From Pseudevernia furfuracea (lineage: Eukaryota; Ascomycota; Lecanoromycetes; Lecanorales; Parmeliaceae): a stretch of DNA of 64,000 nt. The position numbers were made by a program, and so were the translations under genes. The DNA lies in NCBI GenBank assembly GCA_022315425.1, contig JAIUPT010000036.1:1054001-1118000 (forward strand), written 5' to 3'. The notes under the pieces are model-generated. The model saw nothing but the letters and a program-made list of their open reading frames with translations, was not told the DNA's origin and searched no databases. Positions 1 through 11,345 of the stretch are shown one piece after another; the stretch's first letter is position 1, and each line of letters opens with the position of its first letter.

Positions 1-789
1 GCATGGAGAAAATCCACACTCCTTTTGCATACCTGTTTGCACCCCCCGCTTGCATCCTTGCGAAAACATACTTGGATCTAAACATCAACACAAAAAAGAC
101 CCTCAAACTTTTTCCCTTTCTCGCAGTTGATATAGAGCGGGATATATAAAATCAATTTATGAATTTGAAAAATCTTAGTAATATTCTTTTTGTGGCTCAC
201 GGAATCGTAACGTTTGATAACCCTTTCTCGCAATAAGTACTACTCTACATCTGGTACCACATCACATCTAAACGACTGGGAACACGGTTCCGACCTCCCA
301 ACCATGATTGAAAGCCGTCATGCAGCTTTTGTGTCATCCTTTTCTTTTTGATCAAGACGGGGTGCAACCGGTGACAGCGACAGTGTGTGTGGGGGATTTT
401 TCCGGTGCCAAGAATCCCTGCACACGCTCCCTCGACTGGTAAGATTACTATACTGTACCTTTACCTTTACCTCTCGAGGGTTCTGAGAGTTCCAGGCCCT
501 ACCTTACGCCGCGAGACGTGTCGTCGACGGCTGTGGGATGGCTGTTACATCATGTAGCTTGTAGACTAAGGTAGTTCAGGCGTCGCGTGATGTCAATACC
601 ATCATATATATGTGCCGCCACACATGCCTTTTGATATGCTGTCACTACCGTCCACTATAGCTACAAAATAGTCTTTACATGCCTTAAGAGTGGATATCGT
701 TGTGCCCAGTTCATACACAAAAATAGCCGCCGTTACTTTGTCAAAAAAAGAAAGAAAGAAAAAAAAAAAAAAAAAGGAAAAGCGTAAGG
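1..789. other. Left-edge intergenic region
   Basis: No coding region could be supported here. The stretch lies downstream of the minus-strand AAA ATPase, whose stop codon is at 790-792, and so should contain its 3' UTR and terminator. A purine-rich A/G run at about 749-780 (a T/C run on the gene strand) sits just past the stop codon. Confidence 0.6.
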
Positions 790-2520
790 TCACGTCAAAA
801 ACATCCTCGCGCTACTGATGCCATCGAACCTGCTATCCACAAAGAAGCCGCCGTCGGTCATGAGGGGCGCGTGTCTGGAATCGCGGTCTGTGGTCGCGAG
901 ACGGGGGTTGTTGAGATTGCGCGCGGCGCGATTCGCTCCCGGTTGGAACGGGAGGTTGGAGGAGGCGTCGGCAGCTGGATCGGGATCGCTCCGGGTACGG
1001 ATCGGGGCTCGCAGCGCCAGGTCCATAGGCTCCTGCGCGTGGTATTTCACGGCGCGGGTATCCATGTCTTCCATGTCTTCTCTCAACAATCTCACCTGCT
1101 TCTTCGTCTCCCTCCACAGTTCGTAATCGTCCAAGTCCCCGCCTTCCCCGTCACCGCCGCCGCCGCCTCTTATACCGTCCTCGGACCTGTTTCTCGCAAT
1201 CGCCAGTCGCGTGGCGACGAAGGCTTCTTTGAGGTACGCAAAGCTGAAATCCTGCGTGATGCCCGCGATGGCGGGGCTGAGATGCTTGGGGAATCGGAGC
1301 CATGGTACGCTTTTGAGCTTCTGGCGCCAGTAGTTACAGTACATGACGCGCTCAGCTTCCGAGGGAAGTGGAAAAAGGTATTTTCGGTCAAAGCGGCTAG
1401 GACGGCTGGAGAGGCCTGGGTCAAGCTGGTCAAGGTGATTGGTGCTTGCCACCATGAAGATGCCGTCGTTGTTTTCTAGCCCCTGGGAAGTGTATGTCAG
1501 GATGCTGGTTTGGGATATAGTGGGATGGTGGGATTATTTACATCGACCTCGTTAAAGAAGTAGCTGCGACTGTTGGGCGTGACGATGGTATCAATGTCTT
1601 CGAAGATGAGCAGACACGGCGCTTGGGACCGGGCCATCTGGAAGATTTTGCGGATATCCCACGTGTGGGGCGCCGACTTCACGTACAAAGACGGCATCGA
1701 GTCTTCGTACTTTTCGAAAAGCGAATGCATCAACGCCTTGATTGAAACCGTCTTGCCATTTCCGGCCGGACCGTGGAAGATGACGCCCCTCTTCCAAGGC
1801 ACACCGAGATCCTTGTAGATGTCTTCGCTATCGAAGAATTTATGCATCAATTCGGTGATTGTCTTTTTCATGCTCTCGTTCAGGATAACGTCCTTCCATT
1901 CGGATTTTTGGACCTGGTCATACAGGTCCCGACTCTGTTGCCAGAACCCGGCATCGTAGACATAGATGAATTTCTCATCATCCGGCTTCTGCCAGTCGCC
2001 AACGGTAGCAATAAGGTTGTCGGTGACGCTGTTGCGTGACATGACGGTCTCCCCCTCGGCGGGCTCTTTCAATATGTACTGGAGCTGTTGGTATCCAATC
2101 TGCACGATGTACACAATGAAGTATTCGGTGCCCCATTTGTAGCGGTATTTTGCAAAGGTCCGGCCTTCGACGAGTTGGTCTGGGATGCCGCGTCGAGCAC
2201 TGCCGGCGTGGAAGTAACGGTAACGCTGGACGGATTCGTCGACGATGTCGAGGTCGGCGGTTGCGTGGCCGGCAGCAGCGAACTGGAGGAGGGCCACTAG
2301 GTAGACGGTATATTAGCTCTCGCTCTCTGAAGGCAGTTGAAGACGTACCATTGCCGCTGGTTGTCACGGTCAAAGCGAGGCCGGAGTACTGGCGGCGGAG
2401 AGCGGCCTGTAGCGAAGTATCTGGGTTGAAGCCAGCGGCGCCGTGGATGACTTCCCAGTCATCGAAGACCTTGGGATGGCTGGACGAAGTAACCAGTGTG
2501 AATGGTTCGGAGTCAGACAT
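790..2520 (-). CDS. BCS1-like AAA ATPase
   Basis: Predicted AAA+ ATPase of the BCS1-like group, 539 residues, from three exons: 2520-2349, 2296-1542 and 1482-790. The introns are 52 and 59 bp with GT-AG ends, and all phases agree. Walker A (GPAGNGKT) lies near residues 233-240 and Walker B (LLIFEDID) near 286-293. These are followed by the NEVDGLENNDGIF segment and the sensor/arginine-finger stretch SSRPSRFDRKY, which is what fixes the second splice. The first ATG after the upstream stop was used. Classical Bcs1 is an inner-membrane chaperone that translocates the Rieske protein. This copy shows no clear N-terminal membrane helix, so it is more likely one of the many fungal BCS1-like paralogues of unknown substrate. 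The C-terminus (Gly/Asp/Arg-rich) is low complexity. Confidence 0.9.
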
Positions 2521-3075
2521 GTTGGGCCATGGCTATGTTTTTGTGTGACTGTAGGAGCCGCTTTGTGTATTTTGATGCTTCAGAGGCACAATTTCCAACG
2601 CCATTGAGGTTCTTAAAAGCTTCGGGAGAGAATGTCAGAGTCAGAGGGATTCATTCACTGGGGGGTACAGAGTAGGGACAGGACAAAGGCAGCAACAACC
2701 CTGGATGTGTTGGCCAGCGCCCCCTTCTGTCGCTTGAACCGGGAGGCCACTCGTTCAAGCCCTGGTATCTGTTTGAGCGCCTCGCATGAACACGGTGTTA
2801 TGCGGCAATCGAGACCCCCAATTTCTGAAATTGGAACGACGTGTGACGGTGTGAGGTGTTCTGCATAGCACTAAGTAAAACCCTGCTTGAAGCACGAACC
2901 ACGGGACCATCACGGACCTCCTACCGTAGGTGGTCTGCTAAGGAAGAAGGGGGTCGATAAATGTACGAGAATTAAGGAACGTTTCGTCTCTTCAAATGTC
3001 TCATTATGTTCATGAAAATCTATATGGGCTTTTCAACAACCGGCTATGTAGACGCAATGTACATGCATTTCTTTC
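2521..3075. promoter_or_regulatory. Spacer: AAA ATPase promoter and MFS 3' end
   Basis: This is 555 bp between the start of the AAA ATPase gene and the stop of the MFS gene; both are on the minus strand. It must hold the promoter of the first and the terminator of the second. A short plus-strand ORF (2632-2868) has no recognisable content. No specific element was identified. Confidence 0.4.
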
Positions 3076-4967
3076 CTATTCTTTCTCGGCAGACTCGAGC
3101 TCTTCCAGCCTAGCTGCGTGTCTTTTGCCAACACATTCATCCCTCGCCTTCTCCATCGCTATCTCCTCCTTTCTCTTGTTCAACTCCTGACAGAACTTAC
3201 TATTCTCTCTGATTCGATCGCCATATTTGATAAACGCAAAGGGTATGATAGACATAGCCAGACTGAGGAATCCAAGCAAACTACTCGCCCATGAAACTCC
3301 TAGTGATTTGTACATGGGTGCTGCGGCCAATGGTAGTACAGCTCCAAATATCGAACGGCAGCAGCTCGTTGCAGCCATGCCACTCGCAGCGTACACCTCG
3401 TAGGCATCGGTAATGTAGTTGAGCAATGCCATGAAGATGAGCATAAAGCCCATTCCGAATGGCACGCCTGCGAGCATGGGTACGATCCAATGAACGTGAG
3501 GAGATGCGCTCCATCCCAGCCAGAAGAGCGATACGACATAGAGCGGGCCACCCAAGCAGGCGAGCGGTAGTCGACGATACTCCTCGATGGAGGCCCAGGG
3601 CGCATTGGCTTTCTTAGCTCGTTGGAGAATTGTATCGTACCATATGAAGATGCCGAGGGCGATGACAGCCCCAATCAGAATAGGTAGAAAGGCTAGACCA
3701 GCAACACCAGTATTCATGTGGTAAAGACCCTCGAAAATAATGGGGTAAGCCTCAAAGAAAAGGTAGAATATAGCGTAGGCGATGGAAAGGTAGAGACAGG
3801 TGAACAGAACGATGGCTTCGTAAACGATCATATGGATTGGTCGCATGAGAGTGACAGTCATCATCTGTCGAGCGCCCTTCTTCTCGAGCTCGATAGCTGC
3901 GAATAAATTGGAGTTTGCAGACTCCTTCCGTATGCGTTTCGCTCTCTTCTTCAGGATGATTGGTCCGTAGGTCTCGGGAAGGAAGCTAAGGAAGACGAGC
4001 GAAGCTCCAGCGAAAATCAAGCCAACCCAAAACGTCCACCGCCATGAAACGACGGAGACAAACCCTGATATCAGAGGAGCCAACATAGGACCGCCGGTCG
4101 TGGCCTGGAATTCTTGTCAGTCTAGCGGACCAGCAGTTCGTGTTCGCCTACTTACAGCCATGAAAATTGCCATTGCTCGCCCTCTGATGACCGGGTTCCC
4201 AAAGACATCTGCATATAACCCTCCTACCACAGCTATAGCACTCGAAGCATTGATGCCACACATGAGTCGGAACACCAGAAATGCAGGCCAATTTGGTGCC
4301 AACGCACAGGCCATTGTGAAGAGTGTGAAGACCACGAAGCTGGACAGCATGATGACTCTTCTTCCATATGTCTCGCTAAGAGGTCCGAAGAATAGTGGTC
4401 CAAGTACATATCCGACCAGGAATAGGGAGATTGGAAGGACGAGTTGTTGTTCGTCGGTGACGCGGAAATACGGGCCAATGTAGTTGATGGCGTTGCTGGG
4501 CAAGGAGGATCCCAGCGTGCTGTTGATGACTGCTACGATGCCGGCCGATAGAATATATACCTTTTTTTTCTGAAGCTTGTATCAACATATGTCCACCAAG
4601 GAGGGTGGCAAAAGTCCATACCATACGCCAATTGTACGGATTCTCAGGGTCTCCATCAGAGAAGGACACAATGATTCTATCTTCGTGATTTAGCTTGCCA
4701 TTTGTGTCCTTCTCTTCAACCTCGATGCCGTCATCGGCTCTCCTGGTGTCATTCGCGGAAGGGGTGCAGGGTTCCTGTATGCAATTGCCATCTACAAACA
4801 ATCAGTCCCAAACGTACGTAGATTTGGACGTTTCTCATACCTGGACGTATGTTGTCAGGTTGATCTAAAGAGGGTTCCAAGCTTTTTCCCTCCACATTTG
4901 TGTCTGAAGAGACTGCAATATGATGATTGAGACATTGGAGCCCTTGAGTGGATTCAGAAAGGCTCAT
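3076..4967 (-). CDS. MFS transporter, DHA1 (drug/polyamine:H+) type
   Basis: Major facilitator superfamily transporter, 579 residues, from four exons: 4967-4841, 4791-4622, 4569-4156 and 4104-3076. The introns are 49, 52 and 51 bp. The hydrophilic N-terminal tail of about 98 residues carries SDGDPENPYNW, typical of fungal DHA1 transporters just before helix 1. Helix 1 follows as KKKVYILSAGIVAVINSTLGSSLPSNA. Motif A (GPLSETYGRR) is near residues 162-170 between helices 2 and 3. A loop rich in Lys/Arg (ILKKRAKRIRKES) separates the two six-helix halves, and the C-terminal tail is charged. It should work at the plasma membrane as a proton-coupled exporter of drugs or polyamines; the substrate cannot be read from sequence. 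Splicing was set by reading frame and by keeping helix 1 intact. Confidence 0.9.
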
Positions 4968-5449
4968 GTTCCCCAGTGGCGCGCATTGAAGCTCTTGACC
5001 GGAGATCTGGATATATATAAGGGCGATTTGAAGGCAGAGAAGTTGGGGAGAAGAAGCTCCTTGGAGGCATATAAGAGGGAGTCATGCGAGCCATGATAAC
5101 TTTCCTAGTAAGTGAGCTACAACGGTGAGCCGGTCTTATTATTGATCGGTTGTTCGGCAGGCCGCAGAAGACTGCCTCTATTTTGCCTACCTTTTTTACT
5201 TTTGACCATGGCAAAACTTCGGACGAAAATGGAAATAAGGAAATCAGGAGATAAGGAAATAAGAAATAAGAAATAAGAAATAACGGAAGCAAGTGGAAGT
5301 GCCGACTGCCGATGAACCCTTGCCAAGCGAATGATTGCGTATTATTATTTGCCAATTGCCATAGAAGATGTAATCATGTACTCCCTATCTTCCATGATCA
5401 TGCCTCTGCTAATCAATTTCAACAACTCAAAGATCAAGACACCAAAGGC
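4968..5449. promoter_or_regulatory. Spacer: MFS promoter and prefoldin 3' end
   Basis: This is 482 bp upstream of the MFS start and downstream of the prefoldin stop. It contains an A/G-rich stretch of short direct repeats (aaataagaaataagaaataa at about 5257-5284). No gene was found. Confidence 0.4.
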
Positions 5450-6021
5450 TCAAGTCTCTAAATTGATGCTCTTCCCAAATCTAGCATACAGTTGCACCTT
5501 CAAATGCTCCATCTCTTCTTGCACACTGCTCAACTTTTCCTCCACCGCTGACACAGACTCTTCAATCCTTTCCCTAGACGAGGAGAGCATCTCTTGCACT
5601 TCTGGAAGCGGCAACGACACGAAAGTATCGCCAATCTTATATCTGTAACAATTTGAGTGTGGGGTAAGATTCAGCGACTCGACAGACAACCTACGGGATT
5701 TTGTCTTCTTCATCAGCTAGCTCCAACTCATTTGACAATTCCTCAAGATCCTCCTTGTCCTTCTGCAGCTTTGATCAGTAATGCAGATGCTAGTCAAAAG
5801 GAATGATGCACGACATACAGCTTTCGTCTTCAGCTCTTCTTCCAAGTTCGTTTCACGTTGGTGTAATCTGCTGAATTTGTTGATCTTGTCTTGGTCTTCT
5901 CGCCTGACCTCAAGCTCATCCTTTCCTACAGCCGCTTCCTCCTCTTTTGACAGCTCAAAATTTGTCAGTATTGACGTCTCTCTGATCTGTAAGGCTTTAT
6001 GCGTACCATTCGTCGCTGCAT
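5450..6021 (-). CDS. GIM3: Prefoldin subunit 4
   Basis: Beta-type prefoldin subunit (Gim3/PFDN4), 136 residues. There are four exons: 6021-6007 (only five codons, MQRRM), 5953-5819, 5762-5695 and 5642-5450. Introns are 53, 56 and 52 bp. The protein has the expected long coiled-coil arms: a first helix with REDQDKINKFSRLHQRE, then the beta-hairpin YKIGDTFVSLPLPEVQ, then a second helix ending in YARFGKSINLET, the conserved family C-terminus. Length matches the family. Prefoldin is the cytosolic hexamer that hands nascent actin and tubulin to the CCT chaperonin. The tiny first exon is supported by its match to the usual fungal start MQRRMLSKEEE. It is transcribed divergently from the permease at 6710. 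Confidence 0.92.
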
Positions 6022-6709
6022 GGCTTTCCCGACACACACTGGACAATCAAAGGTCCAGCGATTTTTTGATGATGTCTATCCTGGGTATCTACGGAATTCG
6101 GGACTCGAGCAGTAGGTTTCGAAGAGAATGAATGCTCTAGCTGCCTAAATTTTGTTTGATATCGTTTTCGTGTCGGCTTGACGCAGAAAAAGATCGGAAG
6201 CTGAGATTACTTGGGAAGGAAGGTGCAGCGAGACCGCCAAGGCTGGGTGTACTCTAGCCCGGCGGCGAACCGGCACCAGCGGAAACCTTCCGCCCATCAA
6301 TCAACTCGTCCTATGACTCTTGTTGTAAACAATGGCTTCAATCACATGCGGGCTTGTTCTCATTAACAGAGCGGTTCGGAAATTTCTCATAATCGTTGCT
6401 GTTTTTGCGCAATCTAGATATCGATATCTCGCAGCAGCGACGCTGACACTGCATTAGCGTTGCATGCTTATCAAAACCGTTATCTTCCCCTCGCTCGCCT
6501 TTGGAATGGGCGAGGCCGGTCACCAATGAAAGGCCAAGAATCACTGTAAGGCGTTGACTTGAGTAAGTTAACTAATTGGCAAGGAGGATGGCGGAGGATT
6601 TTAGACGATATTTGTGGGGTGCTACTTCCCTCGTGATTTCTTTCCCAATCTTGTGTCTTCCTTTCTGCTTGTATTTGTGCGTATTGTTGTACATCCATAA
6701 ATTTACAAT
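6022..6709. promoter_or_regulatory. Bidirectional promoter region
   Basis: This is 688 bp between two divergent starts, GIM3 to the left and the amino-acid permease to the right. It must contain both promoters. No gene or specific binding site was recognised. Confidence 0.45.
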
Positions 6710-8825
6710 ATGGCGACTCAAGTCGAGGAGCGGAAGGCTTCCACAGCGTCAGCTCCTGACTATGCTCTAGCAAGCGAGGACGATGCCGCAGTTTTGGGTA
6801 AGTCAAATTGTCAGGGAGAACTAAGATAATATCTGACACTGGACCCAGCGAAGCTTGGGTACAAGCAAGAGTTGCGGCGGAACTTTTCGATGATCGAAGT
6901 CTTCGGTATTGCCTTCAGTATAATGGGACTCTTGCCATCCATTGCTTCGACGCTGTCATATTCTATTCCCGCTGGTCCTGTGGGAATGGTTTGGGTTAGT
7001 GGTATGATGGCAATCCTTTGATGCGAACTTGGAATTGACACCTCTAAGGGATGGTTCTTGGCGTCAGGCTTCATCTTCGTTGTTGGACTCGCTATGGTAC
7101 TCTTTCCGTGTTCAACTTCAACCGGATGCCGCTTGTTGTACTGAACATCTCTAGGCTGATCTTGGATCTGCCATGCCTACATCCGGAGGCTTGTATTGGT
7201 GGACGCATTTCTTTTCATCACCAAAGACACGCAATCCACTCTGCTTCTTAGTTGGCTACAGCAACACGATAGGTCTCGTAGGTGGCTTATGCTCAATTGA
7301 CTGTGAGGATTGTGGACCCGCATCTGATTCGAAACCGCTTGCTAATGACGAAAAGATGCGTTTGCTCTCATGTTCCTCTCTGTCATCGTGGTCGCCCGCG
7401 ACGGCAGTTGGACCCCATCCAACGGAGTCATCTACGGCACATTCCTTGCTTGTGTTTGCTGTCATGGAATCCTTGCTTCAACAATGTCTAAGATCATGGG
7501 CAAGCTGCAAACAGTCTTCGTGGTCGCGAATTTCATCTTGATATTCGCAACCATCATCGCCCTGCCCATTGGAGCACGACATAACCGTAATGATGGCCAT
7601 TATATCTTCACACAGACAGAAAATTCAACGACATGGCCGACTGGATGGGCCTTCATGCTAGCTTGGCTTAGTCCTATCTGGACGATAGGGGCCTTCGACT
7701 CGTGTGTACACATGAGCGAGGAAGCAGCTAACGCGACAAAGGCTGTTGTACGTTCAAAACTGTGCCTCGAATCTAAAATCAATGGACACTGACATGATTT
7801 TGACAGCCTTTTGGCATTCTCATGTCCATTGGGTCTTGCTGGTTCTTTGGCTTCATCATCGTTATCGTGCTCGCTGCATGCATCAATCCCGATCTGGGCT
7901 CAGTCACTGGATCGAAGTTTGGCCAACCAATGGCGCAGGCAAGCCGACTTCTCGTTCTCCTTTCTCGTCGCATATACTGATCTAAGAGTTCAGATCTACT
8001 TCGACGCCATAGGCAAACACGGCACCTTAGGCCTGATGTCCCTCCTCTTCATCGTTCAATTCCTCATGGGCCTCTCTATCCTCGTAGCCGCCTCTCGTCA
8101 AGCCTGGGCCTTCTCCCGTGACGGCGCTCTCCCATTCTCCCGCTTCTTCCGTCCCATCTCCCAAAAATTCGGCTACATTCCCCTTCGCACAATCTGGGGA
8201 GCTGTCTTCCTAGCAGGCATCTTAGGCCTATTGTCACTCATCGCGCCAGCAGCTGCGCAGGCGCTGTTCTCGCTTTCGGTGGCGGGCAACAATCTGGCCT
8301 GGGGCATACCGATCTTTGCGAGGGTGGTGTGGGGGCAGAAGAAATTTCGGCCAGGGCCGTTCTATACGGGAGATAGGTTCTCGGTGCCGATTGCTTGGGT
8401 GGCTATTATATTCTTGGTTTTTGGAACGCTGCTGTCTATGTTTCCAGTTGAGGGCCCGGATCCCACTCGTAAGTCTTTCCACCCGCTCTGAGATTGTCTA
8501 TACCTCCAGAGTGTTCTCCCTCACTCGTCAGTCTCAAGTTTTCTGATATCCACTCCATTACCCAGCACAAAACATGAACTACACCGTCGTCATAAACTCC
8601 GCCGTCTGGTTCGGGGCTGTAGCCTACTACTACATCGACGCCCGGAAATGGTTCACGGGACCGAAAATCACCATCGACGCAGACGATTTGACCGAAGCGC
8701 AGCAGCAAGCTATTGCAGAAGACGGGCTCGAAATTAAGCGGCTTGAGGATATGGTTCATGTAAAGGTGAGTGGGGACAGGAGCGGCGATGGAAGTGGGAG
8801 TGGGAGCGATGTCAAAGCTGTGTGA
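6710..8825 (+). CDS. APC-family amino acid / GABA / choline permease
   Basis: Amino acid-polyamine-organocation permease resembling fungal Uga4/Hnm1 transporters, 562 residues. Eight exons: 6710-6797, 6849-6994, 7049-7096, 7155-7302, 7356-7747, 7807-7938, 7994-8468 and 8566-8825. Conserved stretches include RRNFSMIEVFGIAFSIMG in helix 1, PTSGGLYWW in helix 3, and HMSEEAANATKAVP after helix 7. The cytosolic loop SRQAWAFSRDGALPFS and the C-terminal PDPTPQNMNYT segment are also present. About 12 membrane helices are expected, acting at the plasma membrane. The substrate cannot be told from this view. Seven introns all keep frame; the sixth (7939-7993) has GC instead of GT at its 5' end (CAG|GCAAGC), while the others are GT-AG. 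The C-terminal tail is Ser/Gly-rich. Confidence 0.92.
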
Positions 8826-9058
8826 GGATATTTTATATACTAGTGTGAATGGTCTAGCTATTTGCGGTTAGTGATTATTGCGACTTGGCAGGCTTAGGAG
8901 GACTTCACCACTTTGTTTTATAACTTTTTTCCAGAGTTGCGGCATCTAACTCTGGGGTGGGGAGGACGTATGGTAGGCTATGTTGTTTACACGCGCGTCT
9001 ACGCAGTCCAGGGAGGGTAGGTAGTTGCGGGCTACTCCCTAGACTAGACCCATATAGG

Positions 9059-9075
9059 TATATATATATATATAT
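9059..9075. repeat. (AT)n microsatellite
   Basis: Dinucleotide TA repeat of about 17 bp, seen directly. Confidence 0.8.
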
Positions 9076-9297
9076 GTGTACGGGGAACCTTTCGTGATGT
9101 AACCGCGCCAGGGCGAAAAATCCTTCATTCTTTTGCATCGCTTGTAAGTTTGTCCAAATCCGAATGGGCTACAACATCACATTCTCGAGGCTTTTTGGAG
9201 TTCGATAACGGATACTTTGTAGGTCTCTACATAATTGGTTGGTGGTATTTATTTTTTTATCGTTTTTGTGAGATGGAGATGGGGGATGGAGAAACCC

Positions 9298-9330
<33 letters not shown>

Positions 9331-9351
9331 ACTACTACTACTACTTACTAC
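9298..9351. repeat. (CTA)n microsatellite
   Basis: A trinucleotide run of CTA/TAC units, interrupted twice by an extra T, spans about 54 bp in the permease 3' flank. Confidence 0.85.
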
Positions 9352-9793
9352 CTGCTGTAATAAGTTAGACCGACCGACCGACCTGAAATTGAAATTTTCT
9401 CCTTTCAATAGTACCGCACCGTAGAGTAGGGGTTTTGACGAAACGTATCCAGGGTCTCTTTGACTGTGATCTAGTCTCTTTAGAGTTTAGACTAAAACAT
9501 CAACCCTCGAGGAGTATCTATTCGAAATTAACCCCCTTCCCCCCCCCTTCTTTCCTTCTCGCTTCTGCTCCTGAGATTACCAGTCTGAATCATGCCACGG
9601 AAGAGAAGGGGGGGGGGGGGGGAATGATAGAAGGGGGAAGGTGTGGGGGGTTTTTCCTTTCTTTTTTTTGCGGTTGTTTTTCGGTCGTTTTTTTCTAAAA
9701 AGCTGCGTCCTATCCTATCCTATCTCGTCCGTATGTGTGTGTTGTGTGTATCGGTCGGTGGGTTTGATGGGGTCAGGTTAACTCGACACATCT

Positions 9794-9814
9794 CTTCTTC
9801 TTCTTCTTCTTCTC
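9794..9814. repeat. (CTT)n microsatellite
   Basis: About six CTT/TTC units in non-coding sequence. Confidence 0.75.
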
Positions 9815-10274
9815 AAGGTTTTCACGGTTTATGATCGGGGAGGAGGGAGGAGATGTTTCGATGACGGTGTGCCCGCTGCGGGAAAGGCGTGAAAAGGGGG
9901 TTTCGATTCGGAAATGTGATGGGAGGATGTCTGTGGAGTAGCTGGAGGGGGGATTCGGTTTGGGTCGATGGTGCGAGAACTGTCGTGCGGGAGCCTAGTG
10001 GTGGCAGAGTCGATGTGGTGAGGGAGTCCGTGACGGGATTGGAATGGAATGGCGAGATCTTTGTCTTCTTCCGCTGTTAATGCATTCCGCTGTTAATGCA
10101 GGGGTTTGATGGTGTTGGCTACTTTCTTCTTACGTCGGCTATGACCTGTCTAGTTGCTCGCTGGTCAGAGGGGACTGTCTTGGTGGATTATATTGGTTCG
10201 GGTTAGGGACTTGGCTGGGGTCTTGACACCTCTGGGTGGGTAATGTCTTGCGTTTGCGGTTGTCGTCTGTCTGC

Positions 10275-10321
10275 GTATATATATATATATGTATGTCTGT
10301 GTCTGTGTCTGTGTCTGTGTG
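10275..10321. repeat. Compound (TA)n and (TGTGTC)n repeat
   Basis: A TA run is followed within a few bases by about four copies of a 6-bp TGTGTC-type unit. Both are in the non-coding spacer. Confidence 0.8.
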
Positions 10322-10856
10322 CTTGACGTTCCGCTTCCGCCAATGGCGGTCGTCACTGATAGATTTATGTTGAATGTTCGATAGTTTGTGCAACGTTCCG
10401 GTCTTGATTGATCAAGTTGTCGTGAAGGGATGTTTTTCTTAAGGCATGGTCTCTATTGTTCACAGGTCAACTTCTTCCGTCGAAGTTCCCACGCGCTTGG
10501 GATTACTCGATTCGTTGGTACTTAGCCTTTTTTGATCGAGGGAAGTGCTACTCGTTCCGTCCCATCGTTCCTCGGAAGTTGCATCCAGGTTTGTTGTCAT
10601 CGGGCGAACGCATGCCCCGCTCTAGGATCCCAGTACTGACTTTATTACTAGGTATTGGCTGGAGCTATGACGTAAAGTGAGGAGTGACTTTGGACCACTA
10701 CAGCCGTGAAGGGTAATCTATCGGTGTTACCTTGAACATTCCGAAATTTCACGAAAGCGGGATTGAGCTTGTTGATTTTTGTTCCAAAAAATCGTTAACT
10801 CCATTGTTGTAAAATAATGCTACATGCTACCTAATTTTTCGTATGCTTCGTTTGTT

Positions 10857-10950
10857 TTCTGATGTTTTTCTTCTTTTCTTGTTTTTTTTTCTTTTTTTTC
10901 CTTTTTCCTTTTTTCTTTTTCTTTGAAATCTTTTCTTTCCTTTTTGTCAT
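10857..10950. repeat. T/C-rich low-complexity tract
   Basis: Nearly pure pyrimidine stretch on the plus strand, made of T runs separated by single C residues. It lies about 150 bp past the stop codon of the minus-strand gene. Confidence 0.7.
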
Positions 10951-11101
10951 GACATGCATGAAAATAGAGCCGTGAGTTGAGTGGAGATTGAAAAAAGAAA
11001 TGGTCGGTCCCCAACGCCACGCATGATTCCCGCAACATGTTGTAGATTCCTCCTTCAGTTCATTTCATCCCAACCGCAAAAGCACAGAGACCACTTCATG
11101 C

Positions 11102-11345
11102 TCATTCAATAAAACGTGTCTTGTTGCCCAGTGCGGTGTAGACGCATATCATCTGTGGCCACAGTCCGGTCAAAAGTGTTACGTTTGCTATGAAAAGCGG
11201 AGAGGTGAAGTTGATTTGTTTGTTGATTTGTCTTTTGCCCGCTAGGACACTCGTCTGTATTTCGGGACTTATGGAAAGTGCCTTGTCTTCTTCACTTGGC
11301 TGAATAAGAGACACTTCCACCATGTCAGCGCTGCTTTTGGTGTGA
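11102..11345 (-). other. NLR/TPR-derived tail, homologous to 34.56-34.80 kb
   Basis: The last 80 or so codons align with the truncated NLR gene further right: EVSLIQPSEEDKAL against NASLIQLSEEDTIF, ETQTSVLA against EIQTSVLA, and LTGLWPQMICV against LTELWPRMICV. The DNA is also shared, for instance a 15-nt identical block aggacactcgtctgt in both. This shows a common origin of the two segments. Confidence 0.75.

Larger units (their letters stand above)
8826..11101. other. Repeat-rich intergenic region
   Basis: About 2.3 kb without a supportable gene, between the convergent 3' ends of the permease and the long minus-strand gene. It carries many microsatellites and homopolymer runs, listed separately. 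Short ORFs here are low-complexity and unsupported. Confidence 0.55.

Noticed and set aside
871..1479. 202-codon plus-strand ORF
   Set aside because: It is the antisense shadow of the third exon of the BCS1-like gene.
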